DNA of 35,827 nucleotides from an uncultured bacterium (GTDB taxonomy: Bacteria; Armatimonadota; HRBIN16). This document shows, in pieces, positions 1 through 6,682 of the stretch. The position numbers and the translations under genes were made by a program. Positions within the stretch are counted from its first letter, which is position 1. Each line of letters opens with the position of its first letter. The notes under the pieces are model-generated. The model was not told the origin of the DNA and made no database searches. It was given only the letters and a program-made list of their open reading frames with translations. The stretch is from positions 1 through 35,827 of the forward strand of contig CALJAP010000096.1 in the NCBI GenBank assembly GCA_938027655.1. The letters are read 5' to 3'.

Positions 1-372
1 CCGAGTGGGTACAAAATAGAAGACGTTGGAGATCTCCTTGGTGGCATAGGAACCATTATCGGCGGCGGGGGTCTGCTCGCGGGAGCTCTTCCCTTACCAC
101 CAGTAGCAGGGATAGGGATCGCAGTAATAGGGATCGGAGCAGGTATTGTGGGTGGTATCGTTGTTGGAGACTGGATTGCTGACCATTTGCTGCCCCCACC
201 CGATACCTACATTCCGGCGCCTTCAGACGAGGAACTCAAACGTTATCGTCACGAGCTCGAAGAGGGGTGGTGGAATGGTACAATACCTCCTCCTCCCGGC
301 TGGAACGGGCACCGCATACCGCCACGTGTTCCGTGTGATCCGAATCACCACCGGGCGCCGTTATTACGGTAG
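1..372 (+). CDS. C-terminal tip of an Rhs/RHS-repeat polymorphic toxin (5' end outside window)
   Basis: The frame is open from base 1 to the TAG at 370-372, giving 123 residues of a longer protein. It starts with Pro-Ser-Gly-Tyr; the RHS-repeat core normally ends in a DPSG-type motif, so the window appears to open exactly where the conserved core gives way to the variable toxic tip. The tip has a glycine-rich hydrophobic stretch (about residues 9-57, with GGIG, GGGG and GAGIVGG runs, like a glycine-zipper helical hairpin). A polar tail with EELKRYRHELEEGWW and a Pro/His/Arg-rich end follows. I recognise no nuclease or deaminase motif. The hydrophobic character suggests action on membranes, but that is inference. 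The next gene encodes a small membrane protein and a broken Rhs core lies beyond it, the usual setting of Rhs toxin/immunity modules. The Rhs assignment rests on the PSG junction and this context, because the core itself is not visible. Confidence 0.7.
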   Translation, partial: PSGYKIEDVGDLLGGIGTIIGGGGLLAGALPLPPVAGIGIAVIGIGAGIVGGIVVGDWIADHLLPPPDTYIPAPSDEELKRYRHELEEGWWNGTIPPPPGWNGHRIPPRVPCDPNHHRAPLLR

Positions 373-394
373 CCGCTACTAAGGAATAGCAGAA

Positions 395-426
395 TCGGCG
401 AGGCAGAAGACCTTCTGCCTCGCCGA
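395..426 (+). promoter_or_regulatory. Perfect 14-bp hairpin between Rhs tip and putative immunity gene
   Basis: Bases 395-408 are exactly complementary to 413-426 and enclose a four-base loop (GACC). The structure begins 22 bases after the Rhs stop codon and ends one base before the strong Shine-Dalgarno AAGGAGG of the next gene (about 428-434). No U-tract follows, so it is not a classical intrinsic terminator. It could be an attenuator, an mRNA-end stabiliser or a processing site that separates expression of tip and partner. The role is inferred; the pairing is seen directly. Confidence 0.75.
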
Positions 427-440
427 TAAGGAGGGGAGCG

Positions 441-833
441 ATGAACAATCTGCACAATCCTTTAACCCTGTCTCTATTGGCAACAGGAGTGCTTGTCCTT
501 GCTTTAGCACTACAGCTCTGGGCATGGCTACACTTACAAGATGGAAGAGCAAAACGTCGTGTGTGGAGTAATAGTATCCTATTGGTAGCTATGGTGATCC
601 TTTCTTGTACACAAGTTATCCCCATGAGCGAACGTTCTCGTACTGCGATTATGGCTTTAGTAGGAGGGATGATCTTCACCGGGGCGTTGCTTGGTGCATC
701 TTACGTCGATTTTAGTAACAACCCTCAACGCAATATCTGGTGGTCAGGTTTCCTACAAGGGCTTGTTGTATCTCTTACGATAGTCATTGTGGTGCTTCTG
801 TTCCTCTCGTATGTGACTACTTTAGTGCAATAA
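441..833 (+). CDS. Small four-helix membrane protein, candidate immunity protein of the Rhs tip
   Basis: This 130-residue protein is almost entirely membrane-embedded. Hydrophobic segments lie at about 9-31, 42-61, 67-90 and 102-127, joined by short charged loops such as DGRAKRR and DFSNNPQRN. The ATG at 441 has a near-perfect Shine-Dalgarno (AAGGAGG) six bases upstream. The gene is visibly AT-richer than its neighbours, with codons such as TTA, GTA and CTA, which fits recent acquisition. It sits 68 bp after the Rhs tip and before a broken Rhs core, where cognate immunity genes of Rhs/CDI systems are normally found. Immunity proteins against pore-forming toxins are often small multi-helix membrane proteins, so the pairing is coherent. 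I recognise no named family. It could instead be an unrelated hypothetical membrane protein. Confidence 0.75.
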   Translation: MNNLHNPLTLSLLATGVLVLALALQLWAWLHLQDGRAKRRVWSNSILLVAMVILSCTQVIPMSERSRTAIMALVGGMIFTGALLGASYVDFSNNPQRNIWWSGFLQGLVVSLTIVIVVLLFLSYVTTLVQ

Positions 834-854
834 TGAAGACGGATTTGGAGGTGA

Positions 855-1222
855 CTGACTGTTGGTCAAAGGTGGACTAATACGCACGGTCTGTCGCAGG
901 TTGATCCGGGACGGTCATCAGCACGTTGACAACCGAAGCATTCGGGAATACGGTGGCACAGTGGGGCAGCAGTGCCAACCCCTATCGCTTTGCGGGCGCC
1001 CGGGGCTACCGTGACGATGGCGATGCGGGTTTACTCCACGTTGGGGCACGCTACTACGACCCGCAGGTGGGGCGGTTCATCTCGCGCGATGCGGTGCTCA
1101 GCGAGCATCTGTATCTGTATGGCGAGCACGAGCCGGTGAATCGAAACCGTTTCTTCCGTACCCTCCCGCAGGGGAAAAGCTCCCTCGGCTACGGGTTTGC
1201 AGCTAAAGCCGCACCTTCCTAG
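855..1222 (+). pseudogene. Orphan, frameshifted Rhs-core fragment
   Basis: From 926 (TTG) the frame encodes the unmistakable end of an RHS-repeat-associated core, with YRFAGARGYRDD, GLLHVGARYYDPQVGRF and LYLYGEHEPVNR. The expected VDPSG junction never comes: after EPVNR the frame runs into unrelated sequence and stops at 1220-1222. A piece that may be further upstream core (THGLSQVDPGR) lies in a different frame between about 855 and 926, so a frameshift probably separates the two. This is a classic displaced core end, left when a new toxin tip and immunity gene are inserted ahead of the old one. It has no good start signal and is probably not expressed as a functional protein, though such orphans can recombine with the full-length gene. 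The Rhs identity is secure; the upstream boundary is not. Confidence 0.8.
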
Positions 1223-1245
1223 CAGAGGCATGTTCCAGTCTACTT

Positions 1246-1317
1246 TGTCCTGCTGAACGGAGTGAAGCATCTCTGCATCGCGACACACTGAGGTTCTTCG
1301 CTTGTGCTCAGAATGGC
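1246..1317. repeat. Approx. 70-bp intergenic repeat (family C), copy 1
   Basis: The segment begins TGTCCTGCTGAACGGAGTGAAG and ends with TTCTTCGCTTGTGCTCAGAATGGCA, so its two ends are imperfect inverted copies of one another. Related copies are seen at 1337-1410 and 34935-35006. The consensus ends resemble GTCATTCTGAGCG and its complement. It has no coding content. It lies in the 438-bp gap 1223-1660, which holds only repeats. Confidence 0.6.
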
Positions 1318-1336
1318 AGGTTTGGCATGTTTTTTA

Positions 1337-1410
1337 TCGTGCTGAGCGTAAGCGAAGCATCTCGGAGTGGCGATACAACAAGATTCTTCGCTTCGCTCAG
1401 AATGACGGGC
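1337..1410. repeat. Approx. 70-bp intergenic repeat (family C), copy 2
   Basis: This copy reads TCGTGCTGAGCGTAAGCGAAG at the left and CTTCGCTTCGCTCAGAATGACG at the right, and its ends pair as an imperfect inverted repeat. It follows copy 1 by about 20 bp in the same orientation. Confidence 0.65.
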
Positions 1411-1445
1411 GAGCAGAAACTTCCTGCAAATATCAACATGCCGTT

Positions 1446-1499
1446 GTAGCCGCAGGCTTTAGCCTGCGCCAAAGCACGCAACCTGAAGGTCGCGGCTAC
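1446..1499. repeat. Cloverleaf-like palindromic repeat (family A), full copy
   Basis: An outer stem GTAGCCGC (1446-1453) pairs with GCGGCTAC (1492-1499). Inside lie a hairpin with an 8-bp stem (CGCAGGCT at 1451-1458 against AGCCTGCG at 1461-1468) and a second hairpin built on CGCAACCT / AGGTCGCG with one mismatch. Other full or partial copies are at 18756-18778, 24303-24402 and 26557-26616. The arrangement resembles REP/BIME-type extragenic palindromes. Confidence 0.7.
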
Positions 1500-1596
1500 A
1501 TTGGGAATAACTCCCCTCTCCTTGTAGCAGCCTGCGCCAAAGCACGCAACCTGAAGGCTGCGGCTACATTGGGAGTAACTCCCCTCTCCTTGTAGC
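1461..1596. repeat. Two tandem 68-bp units derived from the family A repeat
   Basis: Units 1461-1528 and 1529-1596 are near-identical direct repeats. Each contains AGCCTGCGCCAAAGCACGC, the CAACCTGAAGG arm, CGGCTACATTGGGA and CTCCCCTCTCCTTGTAGCA. The second unit carries only the distal part of the family A palindrome, so a tandem duplication starting inside the first palindrome explains the array. A short inverted repeat (CCTCTCCT 1583-1590 with AGGAGAGG 1608-1615) closes the block. Nothing else is seen before the sigma-factor stop codon at 1661. Confidence 0.75.
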
Positions 1597-1660
1597 AGAG
1601 GGGCGGGAGGAGAGGTTAATTCGCTTTGTTTTTCAAAAATTCATTCGTCTGCGCAACGGG

Positions 1661-2257
1661 CTAAGGCTCCGAAAAGTACTCTTCCAGATGCTCGCGCAGG
1701 AGAGCGCGGGCGCGGTGTAAACGTGCCTTCACCGCTGCTACGGTGAGACCGGTGCGCTCCGCCGTCTCCTGATTGGACAGGTCCTCCATGTCGCGCAGGA
1801 TAAGCACCTCGCGCAGGTTGGGGGGCAGTTTGTCTACCGCTTCGCGCACTTTCTGGCGTACCTCCTGGTCCAGAAGCACCTGCTGGGGGTTTTGGGCAGT
1901 GGTGTCTATCATCTGGCGAAGCAGGTTTTCAGCATCCTCCTCCTCGCCCAGAGGCTGATCGAGCGAAATGGTAGGATGCGCCATAATTTGCTGCTGTTTG
2001 CGCACACACAAGTTCTTTGCAATGCGGAACAGCCAGGTGGCAAACGAGGCGTCCCCGCGAAACTGCGGGAGGGCACGGAAGGCACGAATCAGCGCCTCTT
2101 GCAGTACGTCCGCTGCCAGGTCCGGGTTGGCGCAGGCACGGGTCATTGCCCGATACACCTGTGCCTGGTAGCGGTGCACCAGTCGGTCAAACGCACGGCT
2201 GTCACCCTGCTGGGCGGCGCGAATCAGGTGGCGATCCTCGCGATAAGACGGTTCCAT
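1661..2257 (-). CDS. ECF-type RNA polymerase sigma factor
   Basis: This 198-residue protein has the two-domain ECF sigma layout. Region 2 lies at about 22-92, with DLAADVLQEALIRAF near 46-60 and the FATWLFRIAKNLC core-binding segment near 72-84. Region 4 lies at about 133-190, with LPPNLREVLILRD and the helix-turn-helix from about 161 to 189 (ETAERTGLTVAAVKARLHRA). It would direct core polymerase to a small set of promoters. The gene follows the aldo/keto reductase by 9 bp on the same strand, and its Shine-Dalgarno (GAGGAG) overlaps that gene's stop codon, so translation is probably coupled. No zinc-finger anti-sigma gene is adjacent on the same strand. The divergent DUF4349 membrane protein at 3357 is the only nearby candidate regulator. 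Family assignment is firm; target genes are unknown. Confidence 0.95.
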   Translation of the reverse strand: MEPSYREDRHLIRAAQQGDSRAFDRLVHRYQAQVYRAMTRACANPDLAADVLQEALIRAFRALPQFRGDASFATWLFRIAKNLCVRKQQQIMAHPTISLDQPLGEEEDAENLLRQMIDTTAQNPQQVLLDQEVRQKVREAVDKLPPNLREVLILRDMEDLSNQETAERTGLTVAAVKARLHRARALLREHLEEYFSEP

Positions 2258-2266
2258 GCTTTCTCC

Positions 2267-3160
2267 TCACCCTGCCAGAATCTGTTTTAACATGCCAAGC
2301 GTCTCGTCTATCTGTTCGCGCCGTTCAAAGCCGATAATGAAGTTGTCCACGCATCGCTGCGCTATCACGAAGCGCAGGCTCTCCTCTCGCTCCTGAGGGG
2401 TAAGGAACCTGCCCTCTCCGAAAATCTTCATGCCGACAACGCCCTTTCCTGCCGACCGCATCTGGCGCAGCAGTTCGGCAATCTCCTCGGGTTTGCCGTC
2501 CATCGCCGTACCCCGATGGTTGATACGAGCCAGCTGCACCTGCACCCAGGACGAAGCCTGCGATGCTTTCAACGCGGGCAGGCTGTGACACGAGGTGCCG
2601 TGCGCCCGGATGAGCTTTTTCTGGCGCGCCTCTTCCAGTGCGTCTCGCATTGCCTTCAGGTCCTCTGCCCAGCTGGCTTCTGTCGTACAGTGGAGCAGCA
2701 CGATATCGATGTAGTCCGTGCCCAGCTCCTGCCGGAATCGGTCGATAGCCTGTTTCGCATCGGTCACCTGTTCGGGCAAGCCCATCGGGCGGAACCAGAT
2801 TTTGCTCTGGATGACAATCTTCTCGCGCGGAATGCCTCGCAGTGCCTCGCGCAAGAAGGGATGCGTGCCGTACAGGTCGGCGGTATCGAAGAAGGTGATG
2901 CCGTTATCGTAGGCGTGCCGAACCAGTGCGATGAATGCCTCCTTGCCCATGCGGGTATGGTTGGACTGGCGCATCCAGCCGCGCATTCCCGTGCCGATAC
3001 CCACAAAGGATGCTTTCATGCCCGTTTTACCCAGCGCGACCAGCTCCGTTGGCGAACGCACAGGAGGCTTCTGCTGGGCGTCTGTGCCTGTGTCCAGTAA
3101 CATCCCTCCCGCTCCCACGAGTACGGTTCCAAGAAACTCACGACGTGTCATCGGTTGCAT
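2267..3160 (-). CDS. Aldo/keto reductase with Tat-type signal peptide
   Basis: This is a 297-residue NAD(P)H-dependent aldo/keto reductase. The expected catalytic tetrad is visible: Asp92 and Tyr97 in FFDTADLYG, Lys120 in KIVIQSK and His157 in DIVLLHC. The C-terminal cofactor-binding part ends with FIIGFERREQIDETL. The N-terminus has the twin-arginine motif TRREFLG (residues 5-11) followed by a hydrophobic stretch, so the enzyme is probably exported folded with its cofactor, or kept at the outer face of the membrane. The substrate cannot be told from sequence. It is the first gene of an operon with the ECF sigma factor and has a good promoter immediately upstream. An ATG three codons downstream (Met4) would also preserve the Tat motif. 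Confidence 0.93.
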   Translation of the reverse strand: MQPMTRREFLGTVLVGAGGMLLDTGTDAQQKPPVRSPTELVALGKTGMKASFVGIGTGMRGWMRQSNHTRMGKEAFIALVRHAYDNGITFFDTADLYGTHPFLREALRGIPREKIVIQSKIWFRPMGLPEQVTDAKQAIDRFRQELGTDYIDIVLLHCTTEASWAEDLKAMRDALEEARQKKLIRAHGTSCHSLPALKASQASSWVQVQLARINHRGTAMDGKPEEIAELLRQMRSAGKGVVGMKIFGEGRFLTPQEREESLRFVIAQRCVDNFIIGFERREQIDETLGMLKQILAG

Positions 3161-3181
3161 GGCTTGCTCACCTCCGCCTGT

Positions 3182-3211
3182 ATTATACGCTCTCGGCAGG
3201 AAGACTGTCTA
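3182..3211 (-). promoter_or_regulatory. Sigma-70-type promoter of the reductase-sigma operon
   Basis: On the minus strand, TAGACA (3206-3211) and TATAAT (3182-3187) are separated by 18 bp. Transcription would start near 3175, right at the GGAGG (3171-3175) that precedes the ATG at 3160, so the 5' leader would be very short. Confidence 0.6.
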
Positions 3212-3356
3212 TGAACCGTGTTTCCCGCGGCGTGAAATATCCCCCCCACAGGAGGGGCGAACCCCGTGCTGAGCCTCGCCCTCTGGGTGGCGTAACCTTC
3301 ACCCCGCACTGTACGTCCTACAATTGAACTGACGCGCCAAAGGGGGTATTGGTGTC

Positions 3357-4304
3357 ATGAAGTGTTCTCGATGGTGGGTCTTGATAGTTCCCGCGTTCGC
3401 GGCTATCGTGTTGCTACTGTTCTACCGAGCATATCGTCAGCCGCAGGTTTATTCGCTGCAGGGACCGGAGTCGCCTGCAGTGCACGGCATGCCCGACAGG
3501 TCAGGGGTGCCGATGACAAGAGAGCTCCTTCCCAAACAGATGCCGATGTCCGGCACTCTCGCGATGGGTGGGGTGGTGGGCGAGGGCGGCGCATCGGATG
3601 GTGGGCTGACTCTGGCTGCGCTCGCCGCCAGCCAGCCGGAGCGATACCTGATTAAAACCGCCTCTGTCACCCTAGAGGTAAAGCAGACAAAAGACGCCAT
3701 CGAGCGGATGACCCAGCTGATTAAAGAGCACAAGGGTTATGTGTCTGACCTGCAGGAGTGGACCGACGAGCTGGGCAACCAGAGCGCTACCGTAACTTTC
3801 CGCGTGCCGGCGAGCCGCTTTGAGGACGCGCTGAACGCGGTGAAGGCATTGGGCAAAGCGCTGAACGTGCAGGTAAACTCCGAAGATGTCACCGAGGAGT
3901 ATGTGGATATCGACGCGCAGTTGCGCAACCTGAAGCGCACCGAGGAGCGGCTGCTGGGACACTTATCACGCACCGGCAGGCTGGCAGACACGCTGGCGAT
4001 AGAGCGCGAGCTCAGCCGCGTCCGCAAGGAGATCGAGAGGCTGGAGGGGCGTTTACGCTTCCTGTCGCACCGTGTGATGTATTGCACGCTCAGCGTCACG
4101 CTACGGCAAAGCGCACGCACGCAACCGCTGGTGCCGCCGGAGAGCTTCAGCACGGGCAAGGTGGCATCCGACGCGGTGCGTGCGCTGGTGGCGTTTGCCC
4201 AAAGCCTCTGGTCGGTGCTTATCTGGGTGGCGGTGTGGGCAGTGGTCTGGCTACCGATAGCTGCGATTGGCTGGGTGGGCTATCGTCGCTGGCGCAGGGC
4301 GTGA
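3357..4304 (+). CDS. DUF4349 domain membrane protein
   Basis: This 315-residue protein has an N-terminal membrane anchor (about residues 5-25) and a C-terminal membrane segment (about 283-307). Between them lies a DUF4349 domain (about 93-255): the LIKTASVTLEV start, the VTFRVPASRFEDAL segment, VTEEYVDIDAQLRNLK, a coiled coil at about 190-230, and the closing YCTLSVTL. The function of DUF4349 is not established. In some Firmicutes the domain is fused to an anti-sigma zinc finger, which makes its position divergent from an ECF sigma operon suggestive, but no zinc finger is seen here. The start ATG has AAAGGGGG upstream with somewhat long spacing. The gene ends 5 bp from the purC stop codon on the opposite strand. 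Confidence 0.85.
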   Translation: MKCSRWWVLIVPAFAAIVLLLFYRAYRQPQVYSLQGPESPAVHGMPDRSGVPMTRELLPKQMPMSGTLAMGGVVGEGGASDGGLTLAALAASQPERYLIKTASVTLEVKQTKDAIERMTQLIKEHKGYVSDLQEWTDELGNQSATVTFRVPASRFEDALNAVKALGKALNVQVNSEDVTEEYVDIDAQLRNLKRTEERLLGHLSRTGRLADTLAIERELSRVRKEIERLEGRLRFLSHRVMYCTLSVTLRQSARTQPLVPPESFSTGKVASDAVRALVAFAQSLWSVLIWVAVWAVVWLPIAAIGWVGYRRWRRA

Positions 4305-4309
4305 GCCTT

Positions 4310-5242
4310 TTATCCCTCCTGCAATGTCCTGCCCGTGATGCGCCGGTACGCCTCGCGGTATTTCTCGGACGTTTTCGCCACCACTTCGTGCGGCAGGGTG
4401 GGAGCGGGTGGGGTCTTATCCCATCCGGTGCTCTCCAGCCAGTCGCGCACATACTGTTTGTCGAAGCTCGGTTGCGGTTGTCCCGGCACGTAGTCATCCA
4501 CCGCCCAGAAGCGCGAAGAGTCGGGGGTGAGCACCTCGTCAATGAGCAGAATGCGCCCCTCTTTCTCGCCGAACTCGAACTTGGTATCGGCGATGATGAT
4601 GCCTTTTTGCGCCGCGTCGTCGCGGGCGAAGCAGTATACCTCTATGCTCAGGCGAGCCAGCTCCCGGGCTACCTCGCCAGCAATCTGTACCGCCTGCTCC
4701 AGACTGATGTTTTCATCATGCCCGATCTCCGCTTTGGTGGCAGGGGTAAAGATAGGTTGCCTCAGACGGTCGCTCTCGCGCAACCCGGCGGGCAGGGGAA
4801 TGCCGTGTAGTATCACCGGTTTCTCCATGCCTCCCGCCTGCACGTACTCCTTCCACAGCGACCCCGCCAGGTATCCACGCACCACGCACTCGATGGGATA
4901 GGGTTTCGCTTTGACCACCAGCATCGAGCGTCCGTCCAGCATGTCACGTGTCTCGGCGTCCAGCTGACCACCTGCGGCAACAACCGCCTCCACAATCGCG
5001 TCGATGTCTGCGCTGATCAGGTGATTGGGCACAATGTGCCCTGTTCGCTCGAACCAGTACAGCGAGAGCTGCGTCAACACACGCCCCTTGTCGGGAATGC
5101 CGTTGGGTAGCACGACGTCGAAGGCGGAGATGCGGTCGGTAGCGACGATGAGCAGCTTATCGCCCAGATCGTAGATGTCGCGCACTTTGCCCCGCTTCGG
5201 CTCTGGCAAACCGGGGATGCGGGTGTAGGTAACCGTTTGCAT
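4310..5242 (-). CDS. purC: Phosphoribosylaminoimidazole-succinocarboxamide synthase (SAICAR synthetase)
   Basis: PurC joins CAIR and aspartate with ATP to give SAICAR in de novo purine synthesis. The 310-residue protein shows the family's landmarks: [11 protein letters not shown] (18-28), TDRISAFDV (35-43), the [14 protein letters not shown] signature, DTKFEFG, and [13 protein letters not shown]. It is the longer form of the enzyme (about 300 rather than about 235 residues). The ATG at 5242 follows a GGAGG. No other purine gene is adjacent, so it is a solitary gene here. It is divergent from the FG-GAP gene across 61 bp, too short for a purine riboswitch, and none is seen. Confidence 0.97.
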   Translation of the reverse strand: MQTVTYTRIPGLPEPKRGKVRDIYDLGDKLLIVATDRISAFDVVLPNGIPDKGRVLTQLSLYWFERTGHIVPNHLISADIDAIVEAVVAAGGQLDAETRDMLDGRSMLVVKAKPYPIECVVRGYLAGSLWKEYVQAGGMEKPVILHGIPLPAGLRESDRLRQPIFTPATKAEIGHDENISLEQAVQIAGEVARELARLSIEVYCFARDDAAQKGIIIADTKFEFGEKEGRILLIDEVLTPDSSRFWAVDDYVPGQPQPSFDKQYVRDWLESTGWDKTPPAPTLPHEVVAKTSEKYREAYRRITGRTLQEG

Positions 5243-5303
5243 CTATACCCAACCTCCTTTTCCAAAGGATGAAGCACTTTCCTTTGCGAATCTTGTTTCA
5301 GGG

Positions 5304-6632
5304 GTGATAGCAGTGCAATCTCGCAATGTCCCTGAGTACCCGAGCAATCCATTCGTCATCAAGATGGAGATTCCTGCCCCGCAGGACAGCGCAGGAGGCC
5401 TTATTGTGGCGGACCTGAATGACGATGGGCGCCTGGACTATCTGGTCACCGTGCCGGGGCACGTCGCCGCCTACGCCTGGGATGGGCGAAAGCTGTGGGT
5501 GCTGAAGACCGATGTGCGTGTAGGTGGCTCTGCGGAGACGTACGGCTTACCCGGGCATCACGGAGCGGGGGTGCAAGCGGGCGACATCGACGGCGATAGA
5601 CGCACCGAGGTGCTCTTTCTGGACAACGACAGCACCTTGCACGTGGTGAACGGTACAACGGGCAAAACGCGGTGGGAAGTGAAGATTCCCGTGCCGGAAG
5701 GGGCGGAGCGGTGGGAGCATCTGGCGATAGTCAACCTGCGCGGCAGGGGCGATCGGGATGTGGTGCTCCAGGCGACCAACGCGAAGGGCTATCGGATGGG
5801 CAGATACGTCGCCGCGTTTGCGCTGGACGAGTTACGCAGGGGCAACACCCGGCCGCTCTGGCAGGTGGATAACTTTCTCGCCTGTGCGCACAACGGTTTG
5901 CGCGTGGCGGACATCAACGGTGATGGCAAAGATGAAATCATCAGCGGATGCATCCTTGCGCCCGACGGCAGGGAGCTTTTCCGGTTACCCGATGTACGCG
6001 GGCATCTGGACAGCGTGTTCATCGCCGACGTGCAGCCCGACCTGAAGGGCATGGAGGTCGTGGCGCTGGAAGAGGGCGCGAACCGGGTGTTTCTGTTCAA
6101 TGCCGAACGGCTCATCTGGGCGGTAGACCACAAGCGTCAGGAGCCGCAGAACGCCGCTATCGGTCGGTTCGACCCCGCACGAAAGGGACTGCAAATCTGG
6201 TGTCGCAGCCGTTACGATACCCACCAGAAGCCCTGGGTGCTCGATGCCGAGGGGAAGGTCATAGCGGACTATGAGTTGAGCAAGGTTGCTCCCGCCGACT
6301 GGACGGAAAAGGGTATCGAGGTCATCTACGCCATCCACTGGGACGGCACGGGCAAACAGCATCTCGCCGCGAAGGAACGGCACGAATCGGGTGATGTAGC
6401 GGTGATTGACGCCATGACGGGGCGATTCATTGCTCGTTTCCCGGAACGCGCCGACAGGTTGTACGTGGCGGACGTAGCAGGCGATTGGCGCGAGGAGCTG
6501 ATTGTGCTGGCGGGCAACGAGCTGCACATCTACCAGAACACCGCTCCCAATCCGAACCCCAATCGTCCGCGCTTGTGGGCGAACCCCGTATACCGACGTG
6601 CGAAGGCAGTGTGGAACTACTATTCGCCATAG
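5304..6632 (+). CDS. FG-GAP/VCBS-repeat protein resembling the PL11 rhamnogalacturonan lyase propeller
   Basis: This 442-residue protein has beta-propeller calcium-loop repeats: VADLNDDGRLDYLV, GDIDGDRRTEVLFL, VADINGDGKDEII and VADVAGDWREELIVL. The end (YQNTAPNPN, then NPVYRRAKAVWNYYSP) resembles the C-terminus of family PL11 rhamnogalacturonan lyases, which have the same D-x-D-G-D propeller. I cannot confirm a catalytic site, so it may be a non-catalytic propeller. The GTG start at 5304 is uncertain; GTG 5313 is an alternative, and no signal peptide precedes either. An ATG at 5269 in another frame gives only 12 codons. The gene is followed after 50 bp by a GH106-like rhamnosidase on the same strand, which supports a role in pectin (RG-I) or other rhamnose-containing glycans. 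Confidence 0.7.
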   Translation: MIAVQSRNVPEYPSNPFVIKMEIPAPQDSAGGLIVADLNDDGRLDYLVTVPGHVAAYAWDGRKLWVLKTDVRVGGSAETYGLPGHHGAGVQAGDIDGDRRTEVLFLDNDSTLHVVNGTTGKTRWEVKIPVPEGAERWEHLAIVNLRGRGDRDVVLQATNAKGYRMGRYVAAFALDELRRGNTRPLWQVDNFLACAHNGLRVADINGDGKDEIISGCILAPDGRELFRLPDVRGHLDSVFIADVQPDLKGMEVVALEEGANRVFLFNAERLIWAVDHKRQEPQNAAIGRFDPARKGLQIWCRSRYDTHQKPWVLDAEGKVIADYELSKVAPADWTEKGIEVIYAIHWDGTGKQHLAAKERHESGDVAVIDAMTGRFIARFPERADRLYVADVAGDWREELIVLAGNELHIYQNTAPNPNPNRPRLWANPVYRRAKAVWNYYSP

Positions 6633-6682
6633 AAGGGGAGCATCAGCAGGTAAAGGCAAACTGGAGGTGAGGTAGTGAGCCG

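Noticed and set aside
236-679. 147-codon minus-strand frame across the Rhs tip and membrane gene
   Set aside because: No ribosome-binding site and no coherent protein features; the plus-strand genes explain the region.
1446-1596. Tandem repeats as a CRISPR array
   Set aside because: There are only two contiguous 68-bp units with no variable spacers, and no cas genes nearby.
5243-5303. Purine riboswitch upstream of purC
   Set aside because: The divergent gap is only 61 bp and shows no conserved aptamer core.
5269-5306. ATG at 5269 as a signal-peptide start for the FG-GAP gene
   Set aside because: It is in a different frame and meets a stop after 12 codons; a frameshift could be imagined but nothing else supports it.
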